From NCBI RefSeq assembly GCF_035987325.1, contig NZ_CP108488.1:8990001-9054000 (forward strand): 64,000 nt of DNA, written 5' to 3'. The notes under the pieces were generated by a model. That model saw only the letters and a list, made by a program, of their open reading frames with translations. It ran no database searches and was not told the DNA's origin. A program made the translations under genes and the position numbers. The stretch comes from Streptomyces sp. NBC_01244 (GTDB lineage: Bacteria > Actinomycetota > Actinomycetes > Streptomycetales > Streptomycetaceae). Numbering within the stretch: position 1 is the stretch's first letter; every line of letters starts with the position of its first letter. Shown piece by piece: positions 37,280 through 45,892 of this stretch.

Positions 37280-37361
37280 TCCGCGTATCGGGGGGAGCCC
37301 ATCGAGCTGACGGCCGGGACGTCACGTTCTGTCACATCCCCGAATCTCGATGCTTAATGTC

Positions 37362-37404
37362 TTGCGTAACATTATTGACTTCTTGCGTTCACGGCTTCTA
37401 CTGT
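37362..37404 (+). promoter_or_regulatory. Importer promoter with two TTGCG operator boxes
   Basis: TTGACT (37375-37380), 18-bp spacer, TACTGT (37399-37404). TTGCGTAA at 37362 lies just upstream of the -35 and TTGCGTTC at 37383 lies in the spacer; they are 21 bp apart, two helical turns. The layout repeats that of the LacI promoter, so repression by the neighbouring LacI protein is likely. Confidence 0.6.
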
Positions 37405-37444
37405 CGCGCCATCGAAGCCCGACCCGCTCGGAAGGCCTGTTCGC

Positions 37445-38803
37445 ATGGATGGCATCACCAGACGTCGCGCCCTGTTCCTCTCCACCGCCCTCGTGGCAAG
37501 CCTGGGAGCCGCCGCCTGCGGCGGCACGCCGGCCCCGGCCGGCGACAAGGCCGGCGGGGTGGTGACGATCACGGTCAACGGCATGCCGGCCACCACGCAG
37601 GCCGCCGACCGCAAGGACTTCGAGGAGCTCGTCAAGCAGTTCGAAGCGGCGCACCCGAAGATCAATATCGATGCCCGTGAAGGCCAGATGGATCCCAAGA
37701 CCTTCGCGGCGAAGCTCGCCGGCGGCCAGCTCGAAGACGTCTACTACGTCTACTTCACCGACCCGGCAGGCCTCATACAGCGCAAGCAGGGCGCCGACAT
37801 CACCCCCTACCTGGCCGGCGTCCCGTACCTCTCCGACATACGCCCCGAGCTCCGACAAGTCTTCCAGGACAAGCAGGGCAAGACGTACGGCCTGCCCACC
37901 GGGAACTACTCCATGGGTCTCGTCTACAACCGCGAGCTCTTCCGCAAGGCAGGCCTCGACCCGGACAAGCCGCCCACCACCTGGGAAGAGGTCCGCGCCG
38001 CCGCGAAGAAGATCAGCGCGCTCGGCGAGGACACCGTGGGCTACGCCGACTACAGCAAGAACAACCAGGGCGGCTGGCACCTGACGTCCTGGCTGTACTC
38101 CATGGGCGGCGAGGTCGCCACCGAGGAGAACGGCAGGTGGAAGGCCGCCTTCGACAGCGACGCCGGCCGCAAGGCGCTCCAGACCCTCCACGACCTGCGC
38201 TGGACCGACCGGAGCATGGGCACCCGCCAACTCCTGGAGATCGGTGACGTCCAGAAGATGATGGGCTCCGGCAAGCTCGGTATGTACATGGCCGGACCCG
38301 ACAACATCCCCACCATCGTCAAGCAGTTCGAGCGCAAGTACGAGGAGTTCGGCCTGGCGGCCCTTCCCGGCACGGCCACCCTCGGCGGCGGCGACGGCTT
38401 CATGTTCAATCCCAAGGCCACGCCCGAGAAGATCAAGGCCGGTCTGCAGTGGGTCCAGTGGAAGTACCTCAACCCAGACCGGGAGGAGGAGAACGTCACC
38501 AAGTTCTCCGGCCTCGGTGTCCCGATCGGCCTTCCCCAGCCGAACCTGTTCGCGGGCGCCGCCCAGCAGAAGATCCAGGCCATCCACGCCGAGCACGCCA
38601 ACGTGCCGCAGGAGAACTACAAGCCGTTCGTCGACCGCAGCCCCCAGGTCGAGGTCAAGGTCGAGCCGCCGAACGCGCAGCAGCTCTACACCGTCCTGGA
38701 CGGTGTCATGCAGTCCGTCCTGACCAAGGAGGACGCGGACATCGACACCCTGCTGAAGGACGCCGCCGCCCGCGCCGACTCCATCCTCGCCACGGTGAAG
38801 TGA
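37445..38803 (+). CDS. ABC transporter sugar-binding lipoprotein, alpha-glucan locus
   Basis: Extracellular receptor for an imported oligosaccharide. The signal combines a twin-arginine-like ITRRRALFLSTALV with a lipobox GAAAC (lipidated Cys25). The mature domain begins VVTITVNGMPATTQAADRKDFEELVKQFE and has YGLPTGNYSMGLVYNRELFRKAG and WHLTSWLYSMGGEVA, typical of family 1 binding proteins. 452 aa is slightly long but normal. GGAAGG lies ~10 bases before the ATG. The first permease starts one base after its stop. The enzymes downstream indicate a nigero- or related alpha-gluco-oligosaccharide as ligand (inference). Confidence 0.92.
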   Translation: MDGITRRRALFLSTALVASLGAAACGGTPAPAGDKAGGVVTITVNGMPATTQAADRKDFEELVKQFEAAHPKINIDAREGQMDPKTFAAKLAGGQLEDVYYVYFTDPAGLIQRKQGADITPYLAGVPYLSDIRPELRQVFQDKQGKTYGLPTGNYSMGLVYNRELFRKAGLDPDKPPTTWEEVRAAAKKISALGEDTVGYADYSKNNQGGWHLTSWLYSMGGEVATEENGRWKAAFDSDAGRKALQTLHDLRWTDRSMGTRQLLEIGDVQKMMGSGKLGMYMAGPDNIPTIVKQFERKYEEFGLAALPGTATLGGGDGFMFNPKATPEKIKAGLQWVQWKYLNPDREEENVTKFSGLGVPIGLPQPNLFAGAAQQKIQAIHAEHANVPQENYKPFVDRSPQVEVKVEPPNAQQLYTVLDGVMQSVLTKEDADIDTLLKDAAARADSILATVK

Positions 38804-38804
38804 C

Positions 38805-39788
38805 ATGTCCGTACTCCCCAATCCCGCGGCCCCCGCCCGGCGCACCCGCCGCCTCCGGGACCTCCGGCGGACCGGGGCCGCGGGCGGAAACCGGGCCAGG
38901 GGCCGGGCCCGGGCCACGGGCCGCGGCCGCCGGCTGCGGGAGAACCTCGTCGCCTACCTCTTCCTCTCCGCCGGGCTGATCTGCTTCGCGCTGTTCGCCT
39001 GGTACCCGATCGTCCGCGGCGTCCTCCTCGGCTTCCAGCAGGTGACCTTCGCCCAGCCGGCCGAGTGGGTCGGCCTGGACAACTTCCGCCGCCTCTTCGC
39101 CGATCCGCTCTTCGCCACCGCCTGGCGCAACACCGGCTACTTCACGCTGCTGGCGCTCGTCTTCGGCTTCGCCGCCCCGTTCGTCACGGCCGTCGTCCTG
39201 AACGAGCTCCGGCGCGGCCGGTCGTACCTGCGGCTCACCGTCTACCTCCCGGTGATGCTCCCGCCCATCGTCACCATGCTGCTGTGGCGCTGGTTCTACG
39301 ATCCGGGCCCGGGCCTCTTCAACAACGTGCTCGGCGTCCTGCACCTGCCCGCCCAGCAGTGGCTGGAGTCGGAACACCTCGCGATGATCTCTCTGGTCCT
39401 CGTCTCCACCTGGGCCAACATGGGCACCACGACACTCATCTACCTGGCGGCCCTCGGCGGCATCCCCGGTGAGCTCTACGAAGCGGCCGAACTCGACGGG
39501 GCCTCCATCCGCCGGCGCCTGTGGCACGTCACGATCCCGCAGATCAGGTTCATCCTCCTGATCATCCTGCTGCTCCAGGTCATCGGCACCATGCAGGTGT
39601 TCGTCGAACCCTTCGTACTCACCGGCGGAGGCCCCAACGAAGCCACCGTCACCATTCTGCTGCTGCTCTACCGCTACGCCTTCGTCTACAACGACTTCGG
39701 CCTGGCCAGCGCCATGAGCACCCTGCTCTTCGTCGTCCTGGGCCTCTTCGCCGTGCTCTACCTGCGCCTGACCCGGACCAAGGACTGA
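38805..39788 (+). CDS. ABC sugar transporter permease (MalF-like), alpha-glucan locus
   Basis: Integral membrane subunit with an Arg/Ala/Pro-rich N-terminus (~45 residues) before the first helix (LVAYLFLSAGLICFALFAWYPI). The EAA coupling loop is LYEAAELDGASIRRRLWHVTIP (~residue 225). Six helices can be followed by eye. The ATG begins one base after the binding-protein stop, with no strong ribosome site, suggesting coupling by terminating ribosomes. 327 aa is normal. Works with the next gene; no ATPase is encoded in the locus. Confidence 0.92.
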   Translation: MSVLPNPAAPARRTRRLRDLRRTGAAGGNRARGRARATGRGRRLRENLVAYLFLSAGLICFALFAWYPIVRGVLLGFQQVTFAQPAEWVGLDNFRRLFADPLFATAWRNTGYFTLLALVFGFAAPFVTAVVLNELRRGRSYLRLTVYLPVMLPPIVTMLLWRWFYDPGPGLFNNVLGVLHLPAQQWLESEHLAMISLVLVSTWANMGTTTLIYLAALGGIPGELYEAAELDGASIRRRLWHVTIPQIRFILLIILLLQVIGTMQVFVEPFVLTGGGPNEATVTILLLLYRYAFVYNDFGLASAMSTLLFVVLGLFAVLYLRLTRTKD

Positions 39789-39800
39789 AAGGAGGGCCCC

Positions 39801-40691
39801 ATGGCCGCCACCGAACCCCGCTCCCGCACACTCATCGCCCCCGCCGAACTGACCAGGCCCGTCGGCCGGTTCCTGCACCGCTTCGTCCTGGGCGCGACCC
39901 TGACCGGATTCACCCTGGCCTTCGTCTTCCCGCTCTACTGGATGACCACCGGCGCCCTCAAGTCCTCCGCGGAGCTGGCCCAACCCCACCCCACGTTGCT
40001 CCCGAGCAGCTGGCACCCCGAGAGCTACACGGAGGCCTGGACGAACACCGGCCTCGCCGGATACTTCTCCAACACCCTCCTGCTCGCCTTCGGAGCCCTG
40101 CTCTTCCAGCTCGTCATCGACGTCTCCGCCGCGTACGCGCTCTCCAAGCTCCGCCCGGTCCTGGGCAACGCCGTCCTCGCGATGATGCTGGCCACCCTGA
40201 TGCTGCCGGTGTCCGCCCTGCTCGTACCCGCGTACCTCACCGTCGTGGACGTCCCCCTCGTCCATGTGAACCTGATCAACACGCCGTTCGCGATCTGGCT
40301 GCCCGCCGCGGCGAACGCCTTCAACGTCTTCATCCTCAAACGGTTCTTCGACCAGATCCCCGCGGAACTGCTCGACGCGGCCCGGATCGACGGCGCGGGC
40401 ACCGTGCGGATCCTGATCTCGGTGATCCTCCCGCTGTCCCGTCCGGTGCTGGCCGTCGTGTCGATCTTCGCCGTGGTCGGAGTCTGGAAGGACTTCCTCT
40501 GGCCGATGCTCGTCCTGCCGGACGAGAGCAAGCAGCCGGTCACCGTCGCCCTGAACCGCCTCGCGGAATTCATGCCGGCCAACCAGCTCCTCGCCGGCAT
40601 GGTCATGGCGAGCATCCCGCTGCTGGTCCTCTTCCTCGTCTTCCAGCGGCACATCATCTCCGGCCTCACCGCCGGAAGCCTCAAGGGCTGA
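39801..40691 (+). CDS. ABC sugar transporter permease (MalG-like), alpha-glucan locus
   Basis: Second permease: the first helix is TLTGFTLAFVFPLYWMTTGAL, the EAA loop LLDAARIDGAGTVRILISVILP (~residue 195), and the end FLVFQRHIISGLTAGSLKG is standard for MalG-type subunits. A strong GAAAGGAGG sits seven bases before the ATG, 12 bp after the previous stop. 296 aa is normal. The 172-bp gap that follows precedes the glucanase gene in the same direction. Confidence 0.92.
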   Translation: MAATEPRSRTLIAPAELTRPVGRFLHRFVLGATLTGFTLAFVFPLYWMTTGALKSSAELAQPHPTLLPSSWHPESYTEAWTNTGLAGYFSNTLLLAFGALLFQLVIDVSAAYALSKLRPVLGNAVLAMMLATLMLPVSALLVPAYLTVVDVPLVHVNLINTPFAIWLPAAANAFNVFILKRFFDQIPAELLDAARIDGAGTVRILISVILPLSRPVLAVVSIFAVVGVWKDFLWPMLVLPDESKQPVTVALNRLAEFMPANQLLAGMVMASIPLLVLFLVFQRHIISGLTAGSLKG

Positions 40692-40863
40692 TCTCTCCCC
40701 GGCCTCCCCGGCCCTGCCTCCCACCCCGGGACACATCCCCGCCCGGGGCTCTCCTCCCCTCCTCCCCTCCTCGACACCGCCGCAGCGACGGACCGCCGCG
40801 GCGGCCCCCACCGCGCCCTCCGGCCCCGCGCACAGGGCGCGCCTTCAGAAAGGACACGCCGCC

Positions 40864-43389
40864 GTGTCTTCTTCCCGAGGAACCCGCACCAGAGCCGCAC
40901 GCCTCATCTCCCCGTTCCTCCTCACCGCCCTGGCCACCACCGGCCTCACCGGAACCCTCGCCGCACCCTCGTACGCCGTCGCCGCCACCCTGGAAGCGGA
41001 GTCGGCCACCCTCTCGGGCGGTGCCCGAGCCGAGTCGGCACATTCCGGTTTCACCGGCGCCGGCTACGTCGGCGGCTTCACGGACGGCAACAAGGGGGCC
41101 GCCTCCGCCTCCTTCGCGGTGCAGTCCACCGCGGCCGGTACGGGCTCGGTCGCGATCCGGTACGCCAACGGCACGGGCGCGGCCCAGACCCTGAGCCTCT
41201 ACGTCAACGGGGTCAAGGTCCGCCAGGTGTCGCTCCCGGCCACCGCGAACTGGGACACCTGGGCCACCCGCCAGGAACCGGTCCCGCTGGTGAACGGAGC
41301 CAATGCGGTGGCGCTGACCTTCACCACCGCCGACTCCGGCAACGTCAACCTCGACAGCCTCACCCCCACCAGCCCGCCGGGCACACCCACCGACCCACCG
41401 CCCGCCTCTCTCAGCCACCAGGCGGAGACCGCCTTCGCCTCGGGCGGCCCCGCCTCCGCCTCCGCCGTCCCCGGCTTCAGCGGCGCCGGCTACCTGACGG
41501 GCTTCACCGCCACCGGTGCCCGAGCCGTCTTCTCCGTCTCCGCGCCCACCGCCGCCACCCGGCAGGTGGCCGTCCGCTACCGCACCCCCGGGGCGAACGC
41601 CGCGACCATCACCCTGACCGCGAACGGTGTCCCCGTACGCCGCCTCACCCTGCCCGCCACTTCAGGAGCCTGGGCCGGCTTCACCACCGACGCGCCCCTG
41701 CGCGCCCAGCTCAACACCCTCACCCTGCGCACGGAGAGCGGGGACAACGGCGACCTCCAGCTCGACGGCATCGAGGTCACCGGCTCCGCACCGAACGCCG
41801 CCCGCGGCGCGACCCTCCCGTACACCGTCCACGAGGCCGAGGCCGGCGCGACCAACGCCTCCGTCACCGGGCCGGACCGTACCTACAAGACCCTCGCCTC
41901 CGAGGCGTCGGGCCGCCGGGCCGTCGTACTCGACCAGACGGGGGAGTACGTCCAGTTCACCCTGGCCAAGGCCGCCAACGCCGTGACCGTGCGCTACTCG
42001 ATCCCGGACAACGCCGCCGGCACGGGGAACAGCGCCAGCCTCAGCCTCTACGCCAACGGCGTCCACTCCAAGGACCTCGCCCTCACCTCCAAGTACAGCT
42101 GGGTCTACGGCGCCTACCCCTACGGCAACGACCCCGCGCAGGGCGAGGCCCACCGCTTCTTCGACGAGGCACGCACCCTCACCGGTGAGTTCCCCGCCGG
42201 CACCGTGCTGAGGTTCCAGAAGGACGCGGGGGACACCGCCGCCTCCTACGCCATCGACCTCGTCGAAACCGAGACCGCCCCGGCGGCAGCCACCATGCCC
42301 GCCACCGGCTTCGTCTCCGCGGCCACCCTCGGCGTCACCGCGAACGACAGCGGCGACGACACCGCCGCCCTCAACGCCGCCCTGTCCACGGCCACCGGCC
42401 AGGGCAAGGGCCTGTGGCTACCGGCCGGCACCTACGACATCTCCGGATCCGTCAACCTCGCCGGAGCCGTCCTGCGCGGCTCGGGCGAATGGCACACCAC
42501 CCTGCGCGGCAAGAACGGCAAGGGCGGCCTCTTCGGGCGCGGCGGCACCAGCACCGTGCAGGACCTGGCGATCACCGGAGAGGCCGACCACCGCGACGAC
42601 GGCAACAGCGACGCCGCCGTGGAGGGGGACTTCGGCTCCGGATCCACCCTGCAGAACCTCTGGATCCAGCACAGCAAGGTCGGCCTGTGGATCGACGCAC
42701 CGACCCGGGGCCTGCTCGCCACCGGCCTGCGCATCCGAGATACGTACGCGGACGGGGTCAACCTGCACAAGGGCACCACGGGCAGCGAGGTCTCCCAAAG
42801 CAGCATCCGCAACACCGGTGACGACGCCCTCGCGATGTGGTCGCAGGCCCAGGCCGTCACCGACTGCGTGCTCCGCTTCAACACGGTCCAGCTCCCGCTG
42901 CTCGCCAACGGAGCCGCGATCTACGGCGGCAGCGGCAACCGGATCGAGGACAACCTGGTCGCCGACACCGTGACCGGCGCCGCGGGAATCGCCGTCAGCA
43001 CCCGCTTCGGCATCCCCTTCAGCGGACCGACGACCGTCCAGCGCAACACCATCGACCGGGCCGGGGGCTACGAGCCCAACTGGGCCAGCAAGCTCGGCGC
43101 CCTGTGGGTCTACGCCGACACCTCCGAGATCACCACCCCGGTGATCCTCCAGGACAACGACATCCTGGACAGCACCTACAGCGGCCTGCTCGTCTCCTGG
43201 CAGAAGAACGTCGGGAACCTGACCGTGAAGAACACCCGGATCGCCAAGGCCGGCGGCTACGGCATCGAGATCAACGCGGCCGGATCGGGCACCTTCAGCG
43301 GGGTCACGGTCACCGACGCCGCCACCGGCGGACTGAGCCTCGCCGGCGGATTCGCCGTCAGCCGCGGGCCCGGCAACTCGGGCTGGTAG
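40864..43389 (+). CDS. Secreted GH87-type alpha-1,3-glucanase (mutanase/mycodextranase) with CBM35-like modules
   Basis: A signal peptide (cleaved near SYAVA) precedes two related ~130-residue carbohydrate-binding modules (ATLEAESATLSGG and SLSHQAETAFASGG, both with an SGAGYL/TGAGYV-GGF pattern) typical of CBM35/CBM6. A third sandwich domain (YTVHEAEAGATN, ~residues 318-460) and a right-handed beta-helix follow. Candidate catalytic acids are Asp630 in YADGVNLHKG and Asp653-Asp654 in NTGDDALAMWS, the arrangement I know from GH87 alpha-1,3-glucanases. These endo-enzymes cut alpha-1,3-glucan (fungal wall, mutan) or nigeran. GTG start with AAAGGA upstream. Importer genes lie before it and a GH13 glucosidase after it. 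Other beta-helix polysaccharidases are a less likely alternative. Confidence 0.83.
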   Translation: MSSSRGTRTRAARLISPFLLTALATTGLTGTLAAPSYAVAATLEAESATLSGGARAESAHSGFTGAGYVGGFTDGNKGAASASFAVQSTAAGTGSVAIRYANGTGAAQTLSLYVNGVKVRQVSLPATANWDTWATRQEPVPLVNGANAVALTFTTADSGNVNLDSLTPTSPPGTPTDPPPASLSHQAETAFASGGPASASAVPGFSGAGYLTGFTATGARAVFSVSAPTAATRQVAVRYRTPGANAATITLTANGVPVRRLTLPATSGAWAGFTTDAPLRAQLNTLTLRTESGDNGDLQLDGIEVTGSAPNAARGATLPYTVHEAEAGATNASVTGPDRTYKTLASEASGRRAVVLDQTGEYVQFTLAKAANAVTVRYSIPDNAAGTGNSASLSLYANGVHSKDLALTSKYSWVYGAYPYGNDPAQGEAHRFFDEARTLTGEFPAGTVLRFQKDAGDTAASYAIDLVETETAPAAATMPATGFVSAATLGVTANDSGDDTAALNAALSTATGQGKGLWLPAGTYDISGSVNLAGAVLRGSGEWHTTLRGKNGKGGLFGRGGTSTVQDLAITGEADHRDDGNSDAAVEGDFGSGSTLQNLWIQHSKVGLWIDAPTRGLLATGLRIRDTYADGVNLHKGTTGSEVSQSSIRNTGDDALAMWSQAQAVTDCVLRFNTVQLPLLANGAAIYGGSGNRIEDNLVADTVTGAAGIAVSTRFGIPFSGPTTVQRNTIDRAGGYEPNWASKLGALWVYADTSEITTPVILQDNDILDSTYSGLLVSWQKNVGNLTVKNTRIAKAGGYGIEINAAGSGTFSGVTVTDAATGGLSLAGGFAVSRGPGNSGW

Positions 43390-43552
43390 CACCACCGTCC
43401 GGCCTTCCCCCCCCCGGAACCCGGGGCCCGGTCACCTGAGACACCCCGCCCGACCGGGCCCCGCATCCCGGCATCGCCCGCCACCCCTGCCGCCACCGGC
43501 CGTCCGGCCCCGCGCGCACCACCCCGCCGTACCTACCGCACCAGGAGACCCC

Positions 43553-45277
43553 GTGTCCCAGAGCAGCCCCCGCCCCGCCGCCACCCCCTGGTGGCGGCAC
43601 GCGGCGATCTACCAGATCTACATACGCAGCTTCGCCGACGGGAACGGCGACGGCATCGGTGACATCGCCGGAGTGCGCGGGCGGCTGCCGTACCTGAGGC
43701 AACTGGGCGTCGACGCGCTCTGGTTCAACCCCTGGTACGTCTCTCCGATGGCCGACGCCGGCTACGACGTGGCCGACTACCGCGACATCGACCCCCTCTT
43801 CGGCACGCTCGCCGAAGCCGAGGAGCTCATCGCCGAGGCCCACGGTCACGACCTCCGGGTCATCGTCGACCTCGTCCCCAACCACTGCTCCGACCGACAT
43901 CCCTGGTTCGTCCAGGCCCTCGCCGCCGGCCCCGGATCCCCCGAGCGCGAGCGCTTCTGGTTCCTCCCCGGGCGCGGCGCATACGGCGAACTGCCGCCCA
44001 ACGACTGGAACTCGTACTTCGGCGGCCCCGCCTGGACCCGGATCACCGAGGCCGACGGCACCCAGGGCCCCTGGTACCTGCACATGTTCGCCCCCGAGCA
44101 GCCGGACCTGAACTGGGAACACCCCGACGTCGGGACCGAGTTCGAGGACGTCCTGCGGTTCTGGCTCGACCGGGGGGTGGACGGCTTCCGCATCGACGTC
44201 GCGCACGGACTCGCCAAGAAGCCCGGCCTCCCCGACGTCGGCGAGAACCCCGACCCCACCGACCTGCCCTACCAGGACGTCGACGCCGTCCACACGGTCT
44301 ACCGCGACTGGCGCAAGATCCTCGACACCTACCCCGGAGAACGCGTGTTCATCGGCGAGGTCTGGCTCCCGGAGGCCGAGCAGTTCGCCCGCTACCTGCG
44401 CCACGACGAACTGCACTCCGCCTTCAATTTCGACTACCTGTGCTGCCCTTGGGACTCCGGCGCCCTGCGCAAGGTCGTCGACGCGACGCTCGCCTCGCAC
44501 GAACCGGTCGGCGCCCCGCCCACCTGGGTGCTCTCCAACCACGACACCATCCGCCACGTCACCCGCTACGGACGCGCCGACACCTCCTTCGACATGGGCG
44601 ACAAGCGGCTCCTCGACCCCAGCGACACCGCACTCGGCCGCCACCGGGGCCGCGCCGCCGCCCTCGTCTCCCTCGCCCTGCCCGGCGGCGTCTACGTCTA
44701 CCAGGGCGACGAACTCGGCCTGCCCGAGGTCCAGGACCTGCCCGACGAGGTCCTTCAGGACCCGACCTTCGTCCGCTCCGGTGGCGCGGACCGCGGCCGC
44801 GACGGCTGCCGCGTCCCGCTGCCGTGGGAGACCGGCGGCCCCTCCCTCGGCTTCTCCGCCCCGGCCGCCGGTCATGTCCAGACCGCCGGTCACGTCCCGG
44901 CCACAGGCCATGTCCCCGTCGCCGGTACGGCCCCGGCCGCGCCCTGGCTGCCCCAGCCGGAGGGGTGGGCCGAGCTCGGCGCCGAGGCCCAGCACGAGGA
45001 CCCGTACTCCGTCCTCACCCTCTACCGGCAGGCGCTCGCACTGCGCGGCGCCGAACTGGCGGGGCTGCCCGAGACGCTGGAATGGGCCGACGCGGGGCCG
45101 GACACCCTCTGCTTCGACCGAACCGGCGGCTTCCGCTGCCTCACCGCCTTCGCGAGCCCGCTCCCGCTCCCCGGCGGCGCCCGCGTCCTGCTGGCCAGCG
45201 GCCCGCTCGGCACCGGTACGGACGGCCGGCCCGTACTGCCCCGGGACACCACGGTGTGGCTGCGCATGGCCGGGTAG
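43553..45277 (+). CDS. GH13 alpha-glucosidase (oligo-glucosidase type), probably cytoplasmic
   Basis: TIM-barrel alpha-glucosidase. It begins WWRHAAIYQIYIRSFADGNGDGIGD and shows all conserved GH13 regions: DLVPNHCSDRH, VDGFRIDVAHGL (nucleophile Asp215), VFIGEVWLPE (acid/base Glu269) and VLSNHDTIRH (Asp331). No signal peptide, so it acts on imported oligosaccharides. Between barrel and C-terminal domain lies an inserted low-complexity segment of hexapeptides (AGHVQT, AGHVPA, TGHVPV) from 18-nt repeats. GTG start with CAGGAGA upstream. Last gene of the locus; likely hydrolyses the products that the GH87 enzyme releases and the importer brings in. Exact linkage preference not readable. Confidence 0.9.
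   Translation: MSQSSPRPAATPWWRHAAIYQIYIRSFADGNGDGIGDIAGVRGRLPYLRQLGVDALWFNPWYVSPMADAGYDVADYRDIDPLFGTLAEAEELIAEAHGHDLRVIVDLVPNHCSDRHPWFVQALAAGPGSPERERFWFLPGRGAYGELPPNDWNSYFGGPAWTRITEADGTQGPWYLHMFAPEQPDLNWEHPDVGTEFEDVLRFWLDRGVDGFRIDVAHGLAKKPGLPDVGENPDPTDLPYQDVDAVHTVYRDWRKILDTYPGERVFIGEVWLPEAEQFARYLRHDELHSAFNFDYLCCPWDSGALRKVVDATLASHEPVGAPPTWVLSNHDTIRHVTRYGRADTSFDMGDKRLLDPSDTALGRHRGRAAALVSLALPGGVYVYQGDELGLPEVQDLPDEVLQDPTFVRSGGADRGRDGCRVPLPWETGGPSLGFSAPAAGHVQTAGHVPATGHVPVAGTAPAAPWLPQPEGWAELGAEAQHEDPYSVLTLYRQALALRGAELAGLPETLEWADAGPDTLCFDRTGGFRCLTAFASPLPLPGGARVLLASGPLGTGTDGRPVLPRDTTVWLRMAG
44867..44932 (+). repeat. 18-nt in-frame repeats within the GH13 gene
   Basis: Units start at 44867, 44885 and 44903, with a degenerate fourth at 44921. 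They encode AGHVQT, AGHVPA, TGHVPV and AGTAPA in a linker before the C-terminal domain. This looks like a replication-slippage expansion outside the catalytic core. Confidence 0.8.
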
Positions 45278-45380
45278 CACGGGCACGGGTGGGTGGCGCA
45301 AGGGCGGCCCCGCGACGCGGGCCATCCGCATCGTGAGATGTGGTGTCACATGGCGGCGGCGGCGTGCCAGACTCTTCCGC

Positions 45381-45425
45381 ATGCGCCAGCAGAAGATTAG
45401 CGCCGGCGTGCCGGCCCGGAGCTGA
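45381..45425 (+). CDS. 14-residue leader peptide upstream of the ACT-domain gene
   Basis: A complete short frame MRQQKISAGVPARS with stop lies 113 bp before the ACT gene and 35 bp before an intrinsic terminator. Within it, GCCGGC-GT-GCCGGC (45402-45415) can form a small hairpin. No run of one amino acid is present, though Gln-Gln, Ile and Val codons occur. Together with the terminator it has the layout of a ribosome-mediated attenuator. No clear ribosome site was seen. A palindrome ATGTG-GTGT-CACAT at 45338-45351 lies 30 bp upstream and may mark the promoter or an operator. Translation is inferred, not shown. Confidence 0.55.
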   Translation: MRQQKISAGVPARS

Positions 45426-45460
45426 ACTGAGACCACCCCAGCAGCCCACCGCCCGCACGC

Positions 45461-45495
45461 AGACCTCTCGCATCCGCGAGGGGTCTTCTTGTTTT
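45461..45495 (+). terminator. Intrinsic terminator / attenuator ahead of the ACT gene
   Basis: AGACCTCTCGC and GCGAGGGGTCT pair over 11 bp (one G-U) around a 4-nt loop, followed by TCTTGTTTT. The ACAGGAG ribosome site of the ACT gene begins at 45521, so transcription must read through this terminator to express it. Confidence 0.8.
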
Positions 45496-45537
45496 CCGGG
45501 ACCACGCACTCCGCCCCAGGACAGGAGCCCACCCCTC

Positions 45538-45837
45538 ATGACCCGCAGCGATGTTCTCCCCGCCGTCGACGACGCCGTGCGCACCGGCGACACCGCCTGC
45601 CACACGCTGACCATCACCGTCCGGGACGGCGGCCACGCCCTCACCCGCATCTCCGCGGTCCTCAACAACCTCGCCGTGCGGACGCTTTCCTTCCGGGCTG
45701 CCGACGGCGGCGGCCTCGCGGTGTGCGAGATCGTGGTTCCGGTCGCCGACTCGCCCCGCGCTCAGGCCAAGCTCCGACGCTGCGTCGAGGTGGTCGAGCT
45801 GAGCGCCCACCCGGCGGGGGAGACCCGGGCCATCTGA
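45538..45837 (+). CDS. Orphan ACT-domain protein (acetolactate-synthase small-subunit-like)
   Basis: 99-residue protein that is essentially one ACT domain: HTLTITVRDGGHALTRISAVLNNLAVRTLSFRAADGG followed by a second strand-helix unit ending VEVVELSAHPAG. The pattern is closest to the N-terminal ACT of IlvN/IlvH, which binds branched-chain amino acids, but there is no second regulatory half. ATG at 45538 has ACAGGAG ten bases upstream. The leader frame and attenuator upstream suggest control by amino-acid supply. Which enzyme it regulates is unknown; no biosynthetic gene lies adjacent. Confidence 0.75.
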   Translation: MTRSDVLPAVDDAVRTGDTACHTLTITVRDGGHALTRISAVLNNLAVRTLSFRAADGGGLAVCEIVVPVADSPRAQAKLRRCVEVVELSAHPAGETRAI

Positions 45838-45855
45838 ACGAGCCGCACGGATTAC

Positions 45856-45885
45856 TTGACTGACCGTTCCAGTATCTCGTACAGT
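45856..45885 (+). promoter_or_regulatory. Promoter of the TetR gene (probably leaderless)
   Basis: TTGACT (45856-45861), 18-bp spacer, TACAGT (45880-45885), then the GTG start seven bases later with no ribosome site. CCGT...ACGG half-sites within the spacer and -10 could be the autoregulatory operator. TCGTACA is shared with the complement of the region before the MFS gene (about 46580-46600). Confidence 0.5.
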
Positions 45886-45892
45886 ACGGGAT

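Noticed and set aside
36209..45277. Reading the locus as a pectin or rhamnogalacturonan system because of the beta-helix enzyme
   Set aside because: The GDDALAMW/DGVNLHK pattern with CBM35-like modules and the adjacent GH13 alpha-glucosidase fit alpha-glucan better; no uronate genes are nearby.
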